Positions 43,994 to 51,976 of a DNA stretch of 64,000 nucleotides are shown piece after piece. The DNA is taken from positions 1,516,001-1,580,000 of the forward strand of contig NZ_AP022848.1 of NCBI RefSeq assembly GCF_011764485.1, read 5' to 3'. A program made the translations under genes and the position numbers. Below the pieces are notes generated by a model. It ran no database searches. It had not been told where the DNA came from and saw nothing but the letters and a program-made list of their open reading frames with translations. Each line of letters opens with the position of its first letter. The first letter of the stretch is position 1. This stretch comes from Bosea sp. ANAM02. Its GTDB lineage: Bacteria; Pseudomonadota; Alphaproteobacteria; Rhizobiales; Beijerinckiaceae.

Positions 43994-44827
43994 ATGGAAA
44001 TCCGCGTCGGCTACCGCATAGAGATCACCACGACGCAGCCTCTGTCGTGCATGACGCTGCTCGACCCGCACCTCAGCCGCAGGGGCGATGTGGTCGGCGC
44101 CCCGACGCCTCGAGTCACGTCGCTTGGCGACGGCACTGACGTTCCGGTCCGCGAATACATCGACGGGTTCGGGAACAGGTGCCGGCGGCTCATCGTGCCC
44201 ACGGGCGGCGCACTCTTCACAAACGACATGATCGTCCGTGATGCTGGCGTCCTCGACCAGTGGGACAAGGACGCGCCGGAGGTCCCCTCGGACGACCTGC
44301 CGTCCGAGATACTCGAATTCTTGCTGTCGAGTCGGTACTGCGAGGTCGACGAGTTGTCGGCCACGGCATGGAGCCTGTTCGGCAACTTCGCCCCTGGCTG
44401 GAATCGCGTCCAGCAGATCTGCAACTACGTCAACGCGCAGATTGGGTTCGACTACCAGTTCGCCAGAAACACGCGGACCGCTGCGCAGGCGATGAATGAG
44501 CGTGTCGGCGTCTGCCGTGACTTCACACACCTCGCCATCGCGCTATGCCGGGCCATGAATATCCCCGCCCGCTACTGCAACGGATTCCTCGGCGATATCG
44601 GCGTTCCGCCGGACCCCGCGCCGATGGACTACAACGCTTGGTTCGAGGCCTATCTCGGCGGCCAGTGGTACGTTTTCGATGCGCGCCACAACGTCCCGCG
44701 GATCGGTCGCATACTGGTGGCACGAGGACGGGACGCTGCCGACATCCCCATGATCCACACTTTCGGGCCTCACATGCTCCAGCGCTTCGAGATCCTAACC
44801 GAGGAGGTCGTCGCCGCCGCGGTGTGA
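43994..44827 (+). CDS. Transglutaminase-like superfamily protein
   Basis: A 277-residue protein. An N-terminal beta domain is followed by the papain-like transglutaminase core with the catalytic cysteine in ERVGVCRDFTHLAIALCR and the aspartate in WYVFDARHN. Where the catalytic His-Ala-Trp would stand it has YNAWFEAYLGG, so the usual histidine is Asn. Related alphaproteobacterial proteins of this subfamily, as I recall, also lack it there, so activity may use another residue or be absent. Likely substrates are peptides. It lies next to stress genes and has an EcfG-like upstream site. Confidence 0.8.
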   Translation: MEIRVGYRIEITTTQPLSCMTLLDPHLSRRGDVVGAPTPRVTSLGDGTDVPVREYIDGFGNRCRRLIVPTGGALFTNDMIVRDAGVLDQWDKDAPEVPSDDLPSEILEFLLSSRYCEVDELSATAWSLFGNFAPGWNRVQQICNYVNAQIGFDYQFARNTRTAAQAMNERVGVCRDFTHLAIALCRAMNIPARYCNGFLGDIGVPPDPAPMDYNAWFEAYLGGQWYVFDARHNVPRIGRILVARGRDAADIPMIHTFGPHMLQRFEILTEEVVAAAV

Positions 44828-44830
44828 TCC

Positions 44831-44855
44831 GGAACATCCCAAACAAGGTGGCGTT
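44831..44855 (+). promoter_or_regulatory. EcfG-type promoter before csbD
   Basis: GGAAC (44831-44835), 16 bases, CGTT (44852-44855), a full match to the general-stress sigma-factor consensus. It is 48 bp before the csbD start. Confidence 0.7.
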
Positions 44856-44902
44856 GGAGCCCACGACGCCGCATGGGCGGTAAGGTTATAGGAGATGCTC
44901 CG

Positions 44903-45094
44903 ATGGGTAGCACGACCGACAAGATCAAGGGCATGGCCAACGAGGCCGCCGGTAACGTCAAGCAGGCCGCCGGCAAGGCGATGGACAAGCCCGGGCTGCA
45001 TGCAGAAGGCGTGGCGCAGGAGCGTAAGGGCGAGGCCCAGCAGGCGCTCGGCAAGGGCAAGGAAGCCGTGAAGAACATCGTCGACAAAGCCTGA
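44903..45094 (+). CDS. CsbD-family stress protein
   Basis: A 63-residue, charged, amphipathic protein with the CsbD pattern DKIKGMANEAAGNVKQAAGK. CsbD proteins are small, abundant general-stress proteins of unknown mechanism. ATG 44903 follows AGGAGATGCTCCG. The EcfG-type promoter upstream and the strong terminator downstream make this a clean single-gene stress unit. Confidence 0.88.
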   Translation: MGSTTDKIKGMANEAAGNVKQAAGKAMDKPGLHAEGVAQERKGEAQQALGKGKEAVKNIVDKA

Positions 45095-45115
45095 ACGTCT
45101 GCGTTTTCGCAGGTG

Positions 45116-45152
45116 GGGCGGTCGCCGAAGGGCGCCCGCCCTTTTTTCTTTT
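45116..45152 (+). terminator. Rho-independent terminator after csbD
   Basis: The 11-bp arms 45116-45126 and 45131-45141 have one mismatch and a GAAG loop, followed by TTTTTTCTTTT. It lies 22 bp after the csbD stop. Confidence 0.9.
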
Positions 45153-45183
45153 GAAGCCTCGGCGAGAGCATCGCCGAGGCTTC
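45153..45183 (-). terminator. 13-bp hairpin at the end of the DUF892 gene
   Basis: The arms 45153-45165 and 45171-45183 are perfectly complementary around a 5-base loop. It lies directly after the DUF892 stop on the minus strand. The bases that follow in that direction are A-rich rather than T-rich, so it may protect the mRNA end rather than terminate. Confidence 0.55.
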
Positions 45184-45189
45184 GCAGCA

Positions 45190-45693
45190 TCAGGCGGCCT
45201 TCGCCACGGCAGCGCTGTTGGCCGGACCGCCGAGCTGCGTCAGCGTCTTGTCGGTTTTCGTCTCCTCGGCGAGCGTGGCGTCCAGCAGCTTCACCGCGTC
45301 CTTGTGGCCAAGCTGCTGCGCCCACGCTTTGAGCGTGCCGTAGCGGGCCATCTCGTAGTGCTCGACAGCCTGCGCGGACGCCACCAGGCCAGCGTCGATC
45401 GCGGGGCTGTCGCCGTAATCCTCGATGACCGCCTTACCTTCCTCTATGATCCCGAGGATTGCGTCGCAGGTCTTGCCGCGCGGGGCCTTGCCAATCAGTT
45501 CGAAGACCTCCGCGAGGCGCTCGACATGGCCCTCGGTCTCATCGCGATGGGTTTCGAAAGCCTTCTTGAGCTCTGCGGACTGCGCCGCTTTCGCCATCTT
45601 GGGCAGGGTCTTCAGGATCTGCTTCTCGGCGTAATAGACGTCCTTGAGCATGTCGTGGAACAGGTCGTCGAGCGGCTTCGGGGTCGTGGCCAT
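45190..45693 (-). CDS. DUF892 / YciE-YciF-type ferritin-like protein
   Basis: A 167-residue four-helix protein. The ferritin-like iron ligands are suggested by LKDVYYAEKQI, ETHRDETEGHVERL, VEHYEMARYGTL and LAEETKTDK, matching the DUF892 pattern. Such proteins are induced by osmotic or oxidative stress and may hold di-iron centres. ATG 45693 fits the family start (LDDLFHDMLKDVYYAE). An EcfG-type promoter lies upstream on the minus strand. Confidence 0.88.
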   Translation of the reverse strand: MATTPKPLDDLFHDMLKDVYYAEKQILKTLPKMAKAAQSAELKKAFETHRDETEGHVERLAEVFELIGKAPRGKTCDAILGIIEEGKAVIEDYGDSPAIDAGLVASAQAVEHYEMARYGTLKAWAQQLGHKDAVKLLDATLAEETKTDKTLTQLGGPANSAAVAKAA

Positions 45694-45729
45694 GGTCGTT
45701 CTCCGGTGATGAGTGGGTGGTGGAGGCCA

Positions 45730-45754
45730 AACGGGCGCCAGGCCCCCGTGTTCC
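45730..45754 (-). promoter_or_regulatory. EcfG-type promoter before the DUF892 gene
   Basis: On the minus strand GGAAC (45754-45750), 16 bases, then CGTT (45733-45730), 37 bp above the start codon. Full match to the consensus. Confidence 0.7.
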
Positions 45755-45777
45755 TTCCCATTTGAAGGCAGGGGCTT

Positions 45778-45803
45778 GGAACTTTGGTGGTCAACTTGCC
45801 GTT
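45778..45803 (+). promoter_or_regulatory. EcfG-type promoter before the PepSY-like gene
   Basis: GGAAC (45778-45782), 17 bases, CGTT (45800-45803), 49 bp before the start. It is divergent from the DUF892 promoter 24 bp away. Confidence 0.7.
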
Positions 45804-45851
45804 TGGTTGTGCATCGCGGCAAACGCCGCCGCCTGCCTAATGGAGACCATC

Positions 45852-46151
45852 ATGAAAAAGCTGCTTATCGCAACGTTGATCGCCTCCGCGACGTCCTTCG
45901 CCGCCCTGGCCCAGACGTCGACGACATCGCCCATGCCGGCGCCCAAGGCCGATGCCGACAAGAACGCCCCGCTGCCGGGTGCCAACAGCTTCACCGAGGG
46001 CCAGGCCAAGAGCCGCCTGGAGTCAAACGGCTATTCCAACGTCGGCGCCCTCAAGAAGGACGACAACGGCGTCTGGAAAGGAACGGCCACTCATTCCGGT
46101 GCGCAGGTCAATGTGTCCGTCGACTATCGCGGCAATATCACCCGCAACTGA
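45852..46151 (+). CDS. Secreted PepSY-like small protein
   Basis: 99 residues with a signal peptide (MKKLLIATLIASATSFAALA), a proline-rich linker and a PepSY-type fold. The helix FTEGQAKSRLESNGYSNV is followed by strands (ALKKDDNGVWKGTATHSG, then VSVDYRGNI). PepSY domains bind or inhibit proteases or act as small periplasmic binders. The EcfG promoter indicates stress induction. The gene for a YflT-like protein follows after 36 bp and is probably cotranscribed. Confidence 0.75.
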   Translation: MKKLLIATLIASATSFAALAQTSTTSPMPAPKADADKNAPLPGANSFTEGQAKSRLESNGYSNVGALKKDDNGVWKGTATHSGAQVNVSVDYRGNITRN

Positions 46152-46187
46152 TCCATACCGCTCGCACCCCGAACTTTGGAGAACGAC

Positions 46188-46754
46188 ATGACCCGCACCC
46201 TGACCCGATCCTACGATAGCCACGCCACGGCCCGTTCGGTCGTCGAACAGCTGGAGGCAGCCGGCGTTTCGAGCAGCGACATCAGCATCGTCGGCCGAGA
46301 TGGCGAGACCGGTGAGACCAATGCCGCAGAGGGCGCCGGCATCGGCGCGGGCGTCGGCGGCGCCGCTGGTCTGCTGACCGGTCTCGGACTTCTCGCGATT
46401 CCCGGCGTTGGTCCCGTCGTCGCGGCCGGTTGGCTGGCGTCCACGGCGGCGGGCGCCGTCGCCGGTGCCGCCGCCGGCGGACTGGTCGGATCCTTCGTGA
46501 AGGAAGGTCACGACGAGGACGAGGCCAACTATTACGCCGAGACGGTTCGCCGCGGCGGCTCCGTGGTTTCCGTCCGAACCAAGCCGGAGCACGAGGCCAC
46601 CGTCCAGGCGATCCTCGACGGCGCCACGCCGATTGACCGCTCGACCCGCGAGGCCGACTACCGCGCTGGCGGCTGGTCGCGTTTCGATGAGAACGCCGAT
46701 CCGTATGTGCGCGACGCCACGGCGGCCGGGCGCGTGCCCCCAGCGGTCATTTGA
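46188..46754 (+). CDS. General stress protein, YflT-like, with glycine zipper
   Basis: A 188-residue protein. The N-terminus (SYDSHATARSVVEQLEAAGV, then SSSDISIVGR) matches the heat-induced stress protein YflT/DUF1269-type domain. A Gly/Ala-rich hydrophobic stretch (GAGIGAGVGGAAGLLTGLGL and GAVAGAAAGGLVGSF) probably inserts in or spans the membrane as a glycine zipper, and a cytoplasmic domain follows. ATG 46188 has TTGGAGAACGAC before it. It likely shares the upstream EcfG promoter. Confidence 0.75.
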   Translation: MTRTLTRSYDSHATARSVVEQLEAAGVSSSDISIVGRDGETGETNAAEGAGIGAGVGGAAGLLTGLGLLAIPGVGPVVAAGWLASTAAGAVAGAAAGGLVGSFVKEGHDEDEANYYAETVRRGGSVVSVRTKPEHEATVQAILDGATPIDRSTREADYRAGGWSRFDENADPYVRDATAAGRVPPAVI

Positions 46755-47074
46755 TCGAGCCGCCGGCGTATCGATGGACGGCCCCGGTGATGCCGGGGCC
46801 TTTCCGTTGAAGGGCGTCGGTGACCATGGAGTTGATGCGGCTACTACCGAGGATCCGTTTTGATCCAGCACAAGAGGCGTGCAAATCCGCAACGAAGCCG
46901 ATCTCTGGATAGCTTGTTTAACGCCAAGATAAGATCCGGACTGTTTTGGAGGCATGCTCGTCAGTAGGCGCGTACTCCTGGACAGCTGCGCGAGGAGCGC
47001 GTTTTCGGTGGCATCCAAGCGCGGAGGCAAGAGGAGGTAGGTGGGAATCTTTACCGTTGGCTGAGAGCGCAACC
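46755..47074. other. 320-bp stretch without a supported gene
   Basis: No frame of protein character was seen. A small hairpin-like GC-rich segment follows the YflT-like gene (CCCGGTGATGCCGGGGCC near 46783-46800, then CTTTTCCG-like bases) and could terminate transcription. Confidence 0.35.
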
Positions 47075-47239
47075 ATGCCGCCAATCGTGCTGAAACAGGC
47101 GCCTGCTCCGAATCCTATGGAGCAACAAATCGATTCCGTTCTGGCGGAATTCGAGGGCGATGCCCGGGCTGCCATTGGGGCTCTGCTTCACAACCGTGAT
47201 GACGGGAACCGACCGGGCCGGCGTTACTGCCGAAAATAG
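47075..47239 (+). pseudogene. Small hypothetical protein, truncated
   Basis: ATG 47075 reads MEQQIDSVLAEFEGDARAAI after a short lead and then GALLHNRDDGN. The 'EFxGDxRAAIxALLHD' start is that of a small alphaproteobacterial hypothetical protein of about 60-70 residues. After LLH the expected helix is lost to a frameshift. Its end overlaps the MmyB-like gene by 16 bp. Probably not functional. Confidence 0.4.
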
Positions 47240-48015
47240 ACGACCATCCTGAGATGCCGATACTCGTCCACGATCAGCATTTCGTGCAGGAAGCACGATG
47301 AGGTTCCGCCCAAATCCAGTATAGCGCCGATTCCACGGGCGTAGCCTTCCAGGCCCGGTTGCTCGAACCACCTGCGGAAATCTGGGGAGAGCCGCTTCAA
47401 TTCACTCACCAGCGCCAGCATGGCCGGATCGTCTGGGTGGCCCGCCAGATCATAGCGAAACTGCGCGAGCAGCTTCGGCGCCTCGTGACGCCATTCGGGA
47501 AGGCGGTGGCGAAACTCCGGATCTGCGAAAACGAGGCGCATGATGTTGCGCTCAGTCCGCTCCCGGCCCGCGAAGCCGAACAAGTCGTCTGCAGCCTTGT
47601 TCCAGGCGACGACATCCCAGCGCAGGTTGACGACATAGGCCGGCCGCATGGTGAGGTCGTCCAGCAGATTCTGAATGAGCGGACCGACGGATGGCCATTG
47701 ATAGGTTTCCGGCGGCGGCGGCCGCCTATGCGCAAGCAGGAAGAGATGCCCGCACTCGGCGTCGTCCAGCTTCAACGCTTTCGCCACCCTGAGCAGAAAG
47801 CTCTCGGAAACCTGAATATCGCGCCCCTGCTCGAACCATGTGTACCAGGTCAGCCCGACCCCTGCGAGCGCGGCAACCTCCTCGCGCCGGAGACCGGGCG
47901 TGCGGCGCTGACCGGCCGAGGGCAATCCTGCCTCGGCCGCTACCAACCTTTTCCGGCGCCGCATCAGGAAATCAGAGAGCTCGGTTCGGGTGCGCGCCAA
48001 CGTGCGATCAGGCAA
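47224..48015 (-). CDS. MmyB-like helix-turn-helix regulator
   Basis: A 263-residue protein. The N-terminal Xre-type helix-turn-helix (RTPGLRREEVAALAGVGLTW, then YTWFEQGRDIQVS) is followed by the MmyB-like PAS-related ligand-binding domain (VVNLRWDVVAWNKAADDLFG). Such regulators repress a neighbouring oxidoreductase or exporter gene and respond to fatty-acid-like or drug ligands. It is divergent from the DHA2 exporter, and a direct repeat lies in their 86-bp spacer, so it very probably controls the exporter. Confidence 0.88.
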   Translation of the reverse strand: MPDRTLARTRTELSDFLMRRRKRLVAAEAGLPSAGQRRTPGLRREEVAALAGVGLTWYTWFEQGRDIQVSESFLLRVAKALKLDDAECGHLFLLAHRRPPPPETYQWPSVGPLIQNLLDDLTMRPAYVVNLRWDVVAWNKAADDLFGFAGRERTERNIMRLVFADPEFRHRLPEWRHEAPKLLAQFRYDLAGHPDDPAMLALVSELKRLSPDFRRWFEQPGLEGYARGIGAILDLGGTSSCFLHEMLIVDEYRHLRMVVYFRQ

Positions 48016-48029
48016 GGCTATTGCCTCAA

Positions 48030-48068
48030 GTAACAGGATAATTCCTCATATTGTAACAGGATAATTCC
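48030..48068. promoter_or_regulatory. Two 16-bp direct repeats between regulator and exporter
   Basis: GTAACAGGATAATTCC occurs at 48030-48045 and 48053-48068, a 23-bp period (about two helix turns). Each includes the near-palindrome GGATAATTCC. The second copy ends 33 bp before the exporter start. A likely operator pair for the MmyB-like protein. Confidence 0.75.
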
Positions 48069-48101
48069 GCCTTGAAAGTCCATGTACGACGAGGAGTCAA
48101 C

Positions 48102-49673
48102 ATGGCTTTCCAGAGCGAACCCGACCTTTCCTTTTCCAAGAAACCGAACGAAGTGCCTTCTTCGCCCGCCCCGAAAGCAGGCGCACGCGAATGGATGGGG
48201 CTCGCGCTTTTGGCGCTGCCGACCATATTGCTCGGCCTCGATCTGACGCTTCTTCATCTGATGCTTCCCGCGCTGGCCGCCGATCTGCAGCCGACAAGCA
48301 CGCAAGCCCTCTGGATCATGGACGCCTACGGCTTCCTGATTGCGGGCTTCCTGATCACGATGGGCACGCTTGGCGACCGGATCGGGCGCCGCAAGCTCCT
48401 GATGATCGGCGCCGCGGCCTTTGCCGTTGCCTCGACGCTCGCGGCCTTCTCCACGAGTGCTGTAATGTTGATCGCCGCCCGTGCGCTGCTCGGGATGGCC
48501 GGCGCAACCCTGATGCCATCGACCCTGGCGCTCATCACGAACATGTTCGTCGATCCGAAGCAGCGCGCTCTCGGCTTTGGCATATGGGCGACCACGTTCG
48601 CGCTCGGCATGGCGCTGGGGCCGGTCGTCGGAGGCGCGCTCCTGGAACGCTTCTGGTGGGGCGCGGCCTTTCTTATCGCCGTGCCTCTTGTCGTCCTCCT
48701 GGTACTGTTGGCTCCCGTCCTTCTGCCGGAATACCGCGCGGCGCACGCCGGCAGGCTTGACCTGGCAAGCGTCGGCCTTTCGCTCGCCGCCATGCTGCCC
48801 GTGGTCTATGGCATAAAGCAGATCGCCAAGGACGATTTCGGGTTTCAGCCGATCGGTGCGCTTGCGCTGGGGCTCGTTTTTGCCACGCTTTTCGTGCGCC
48901 GGCAGCGGCGGCTTGCCGACCCGTTGCTCGATGTTGCGCTGTTCGCCAATAGAGCCTTTAGCGTTGCACTCGTCGTGCTGCTGTTCGGGCTCGTCGCGGT
49001 CGGCGGGACGATGTTGCTGGTCACTCAGTATCTGCAGCTCGTCGCCGGTTTTTCCCCGCTCGTTGCGGGTCTCTGGATGGGGCCGCCGGCACTCGCGATG
49101 GTCGCTGCGGGCGTAACCGCGCCATTGATTTCTCGGCATATTCGGCCGGGATTCGTGGTGGCGGGCGCACTTGGCTTGTCGGTGACGGGCTATGTGATGC
49201 TGGCCTTGCTCGACAGCAGCGCCTCCGGCACCGCCGTCGTCGTCACCGGCTTCTCGCTGGCCTATTTCGGGCTTGGCACGATAGCCGCGCTGGGAACGGA
49301 TCTCGTGGTCGGATCGGCCCCCGCAGACAAGGCAGGCTCAGCTTCGGCGATGTCCGAGACGGTCCAAGATCTCGGCATATCGCTGGGTATCGCCATACTT
49401 GGCAGCCTCTCGACTGCCGTCTACCGCCAGACGATGCACAGCCACATGCCGGAAGGTCTTGGCCCGAGGGTGCGCGAGGCTGTCAAAGAGAGCTTGTGGT
49501 CGGCGACGTCGGTCGCTTCGCAGCTACCTCCCGGGCTTCTGGAAACGGCGCGGGAGGCATTCATCGCGGGGTTCAGCAGCGCGGCGATGTTCAGTGCCGC
49601 GAGTGTCGCCATTCTCGCCGTCCTGGCCGGCGTTTCATTGCGGCGCATTGATGTCATAAAGGGCGGCAAGTAG
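48102..49673 (+). CDS. MFS drug exporter, DHA2 family (14 helices)
   Basis: A 523-residue transporter of the QacA/SmvA type. DHA2 motifs are visible: LDLTLLHLMLPAL (helix 1), LGDRIGRRKLLMIG (loop 2-3), and ALGPVVGGAL (motif C). The predicted helices number about 14 and export quaternary ammonium-type compounds or other drugs with protons. ATG 48102 follows CGAGGAGTCAAC. Regulation by the divergent MmyB-like protein is likely. Confidence 0.9.
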   Translation: MAFQSEPDLSFSKKPNEVPSSPAPKAGAREWMGLALLALPTILLGLDLTLLHLMLPALAADLQPTSTQALWIMDAYGFLIAGFLITMGTLGDRIGRRKLLMIGAAAFAVASTLAAFSTSAVMLIAARALLGMAGATLMPSTLALITNMFVDPKQRALGFGIWATTFALGMALGPVVGGALLERFWWGAAFLIAVPLVVLLVLLAPVLLPEYRAAHAGRLDLASVGLSLAAMLPVVYGIKQIAKDDFGFQPIGALALGLVFATLFVRRQRRLADPLLDVALFANRAFSVALVVLLFGLVAVGGTMLLVTQYLQLVAGFSPLVAGLWMGPPALAMVAAGVTAPLISRHIRPGFVVAGALGLSVTGYVMLALLDSSASGTAVVVTGFSLAYFGLGTIAALGTDLVVGSAPADKAGSASAMSETVQDLGISLGIAILGSLSTAVYRQTMHSHMPEGLGPRVREAVKESLWSATSVASQLPPGLLETAREAFIAGFSSAAMFSAASVAILAVLAGVSLRRIDVIKGGK

Positions 49674-49784
49674 GGCACCATATCCATCGTCCCCCGCCGG
49701 GCCAGTCGGGCGTCTGGTGGGAGGACCGGCGGTCGCTCCATACACCGATCAGTCGCTTCAAATGTCTGCGCTCTGACAACTGAA

Positions 49785-50159
49785 TCATCTCCTTTTGGCC
49801 CTTGCCTGATACCGCAGCCTGTGAGTCCGGGCACGAGCTGCGGACATTTTGATCTCAAGCGAATTTGCAAATGAGATCTGTTGGCGCTCATGGCGCTCCG
49901 CTGCCTCTCGAAAAGCGGCATCTACGAAGAGCAGCAGGTCGTTGCGAACTGCAGGAATCAGCTCGACGTCCTCTCCGTCGTCAGTCTCGCCGCGAACAGC
50001 AAGGCGCCCGACCTCCCGTCGGAATGCCTCGTTCAATGAGTCGATATCAGCCGCTTCTGGCGATGCCTCCTTCTGGTGGACGAAGGCTGCAAGGATCAGC
50101 CTCCGCATGCCCGCCGTCATGGCTTTGGCGATGATGATGTCGTCCTTGGGCATGGGCAT
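49785..50159 (-). CDS. Conserved hypothetical protein, 124 residues
   Basis: Not recognised. A small soluble helical protein (MPMPKDDIIIAKAMTAGMRR … RAKRR) with a basic C-terminus. It is divergent from the first ku gene with a 98-bp spacer. No catalytic motif was seen. Confidence 0.5.
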   Translation of the reverse strand: MPMPKDDIIIAKAMTAGMRRLILAAFVHQKEASPEAADIDSLNEAFRREVGRLAVRGETDDGEDVELIPAVRNDLLLFVDAAFREAAERHERQQISFANSLEIKMSAARARTHRLRYQARAKRR

Positions 50160-50257
50160 CTTTTCGACAGCAGGAAGGGCTGAGAAGCGGAACCAGCGTC
50201 GCCTCCCGCAAGTTCCTCGGCTGCGTTGATTCACAGTATCAGTTCAGGAAAGCAGCC

Positions 50258-51112
50258 ATGGCACCGCGCGCGGTCTGGAAAGGTGTCCTCAAGATCGCCG
50301 AGGTGACCTGTCCGGTCTCGCTCTACACCGCGGCCTCGACCTCGGACCGGATTTCCTTCCACACCTTGAACCGTAAGACCGGAAACCGCGTTCATCGCCA
50401 GTTCGTCGACGAGGTCTCGGGAAAGCCGGTCGAGACCGAAGATCAGGTCAAGGGCTACGACAAGGGCGACGGTGACTACGTCATTCTTGAGCCGGATGAG
50501 ATCGCAGCCGCCATCCCCGAGAGCGATAAGACGCTCACCGTCGAGACATTCCTACCCTGCGACGAAATCGACGACATATTCTTCGACAAGCCATATTACG
50601 TCGCGCCCAGCACGCCCTTGGCAGCCGAGGCGTTCGCGCTGATCCGCGAAGGCATGAAGGGTAAGCAGTCCGCAGCCCTTGCCCGAACAGTGATCTTCCG
50701 GCGGATGCGATCCATCCTCATCAGACCCCATGACAAGGGGCTGATCGCGACGACCCTCAATTTCGACTACGAAGTGCGATCCGCCGATGATGCCTTCAGC
50801 GATGTCCCAAAGCTGAAGATCGACGAGGAGATGCTCGAACTCGCCCAGCACATCATCAAGACGAAGGCCGGAAAGTTCGATCCCAAGGGCTTTGACGATC
50901 GCTACGAGACAGCTCTCGCCGAAGTCGTGCAGGCCAAGATCGAAGGCCGCAAGATCAAGCCGCAGAAGCGACCTGAGCCCACCAAGGTGGTCAGCCTCCT
51001 TGATGCACTGCGCGAGAGTGCGGGGGCAAGCAGCGGCAAGAAGGCTAGCAGGCCATCGGCGAAAGCGGCCGCATCCAAGAAGGCGGCCGCTCCGCGGAAA
51101 AAAGCAAGCTGA
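50258..51112 (+). CDS. ku: Non-homologous end-joining protein Ku (copy 1)
   Basis: A 284-residue bacterial Ku. It has the typical opening WKGVLKIAEVTCPVSLYTA, the ring-forming core with HTLNRKTGNRVHRQFVDEVS, and a lysine-rich C-terminal tail (KKASRPSAKAAASKKAAAP). It binds DNA ends as a dimer and recruits LigD. The tail is longer and more basic than in copy 2, which may change end-threading. It ends directly against the stop of copy 2. A weak EcfG-like site (GGAAC-N17-AGTT, 50189-50214) precedes it. Confidence 0.93.
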   Translation: MAPRAVWKGVLKIAEVTCPVSLYTAASTSDRISFHTLNRKTGNRVHRQFVDEVSGKPVETEDQVKGYDKGDGDYVILEPDEIAAAIPESDKTLTVETFLPCDEIDDIFFDKPYYVAPSTPLAAEAFALIREGMKGKQSAALARTVIFRRMRSILIRPHDKGLIATTLNFDYEVRSADDAFSDVPKLKIDEEMLELAQHIIKTKAGKFDPKGFDDRYETALAEVVQAKIEGRKIKPQKRPEPTKVVSLLDALRESAGASSGKKASRPSAKAAASKKAAAPRKKAS

Positions 51113-51901
51113 CTATTTCCGGCGCGGCTCAAGGCTCTTCTTGAGCGCATCCATGATGCTCACGACGTTGCTCTCGCTGGCCTGAGGCTTCGACTGCTTG
51201 GCCGGCTTCTTGCCCTTCTGCTTCGCCTTGATAATGGAAAGCAGCTCGTCCTGAACCGGGTCCTGCGCGAGGACAGGTGACCAATCCTTGGTGCGGCTGG
51301 TGATCAGCTTGTCCATCAACGGCCGCAAGTCGGCCTCCGGCTCGGCCTTCTTGATGCCAGAGAAATAGTCATTCTCCGGCCGGACCTCGTCGCCATAGCG
51401 CAAGGTCCAGAGTACGATTCCGTTGTCGCGTGCATCGAGCAGCACAGCGCGTTCGCGGCGATAGAGCACCACCCGCGATATACCGACCGTCTTCGTGCGC
51501 TTCATCGCCTCGCGAATGACAGAGAAGGCTTCTTCACCGACCTTCCCGTCCGGCACCAGGTAATGCGGCGTGTCATACCAGATCCACCCGACGGATGACC
51601 GGGGGGCGAAGGTCTCGATGTCGATCGTCCGTGTGCTTTCCAGAGCGACGGCATTTAGCTCGTCGTCTTCCAGCATCACATAGTCGTCGTCGCCCTTCGG
51701 GTAGCCTTTGACCTCGTCATCCTCGGCGACGGGCTTCCCCGTAACCGCATCGACGAAGCGGCTCATGATCCGGTGGCCTGTCTTTCGATTGAGGGTATGA
51801 AATCGGACCTTCTCGCTCTCGGAACGGGCTGGCATCATCGCGACGGGACAGGTGACGAGCGACAGCTTGAGATATCCCTTCCAGAACGTCCGTGGCGCCA
51901 T
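51113..51901 (-). CDS. ku: Non-homologous end-joining protein Ku (copy 2)
   Basis: A 262-residue Ku with the same core (WKGYLKLSLVTCPVAMMPA; HTLNRKTGHRIMSRFVDAVT). It also ends with a short VVSIMDALKKSLE motif that copy 1 shares as VVSLLDALRES, probably the LigD-recruiting tail. The two Kus may form homo- or heterodimers, as reported for rhizobia. It lies 75 bp below ligD on the same strand and is very probably cotranscribed with it. Confidence 0.93.
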   Translation of the reverse strand: MAPRTFWKGYLKLSLVTCPVAMMPARSESEKVRFHTLNRKTGHRIMSRFVDAVTGKPVAEDDEVKGYPKGDDDYVMLEDDELNAVALESTRTIDIETFAPRSSVGWIWYDTPHYLVPDGKVGEEAFSVIREAMKRTKTVGISRVVLYRRERAVLLDARDNGIVLWTLRYGDEVRPENDYFSGIKKAEPEADLRPLMDKLITSRTKDWSPVLAQDPVQDELLSIIKAKQKGKKPAKQSKPQASESNVVSIMDALKKSLEPRRK

Positions 51902-51976
51902 GTCCGCTCTCCCGATCCATTCGGCTCAACGCGGGGGTGACCGACATCGTTCCTCGGCACGGCGGCGCGAGATTCG

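Noticed and set aside
43499..44530. 343-codon minus frame through the transglutaminase-like gene
   Set aside because: Mostly antisense to the transglutaminase core. A short part (about 43690-43900) has some protein character but no start, so it was mentioned only as a spacer note.
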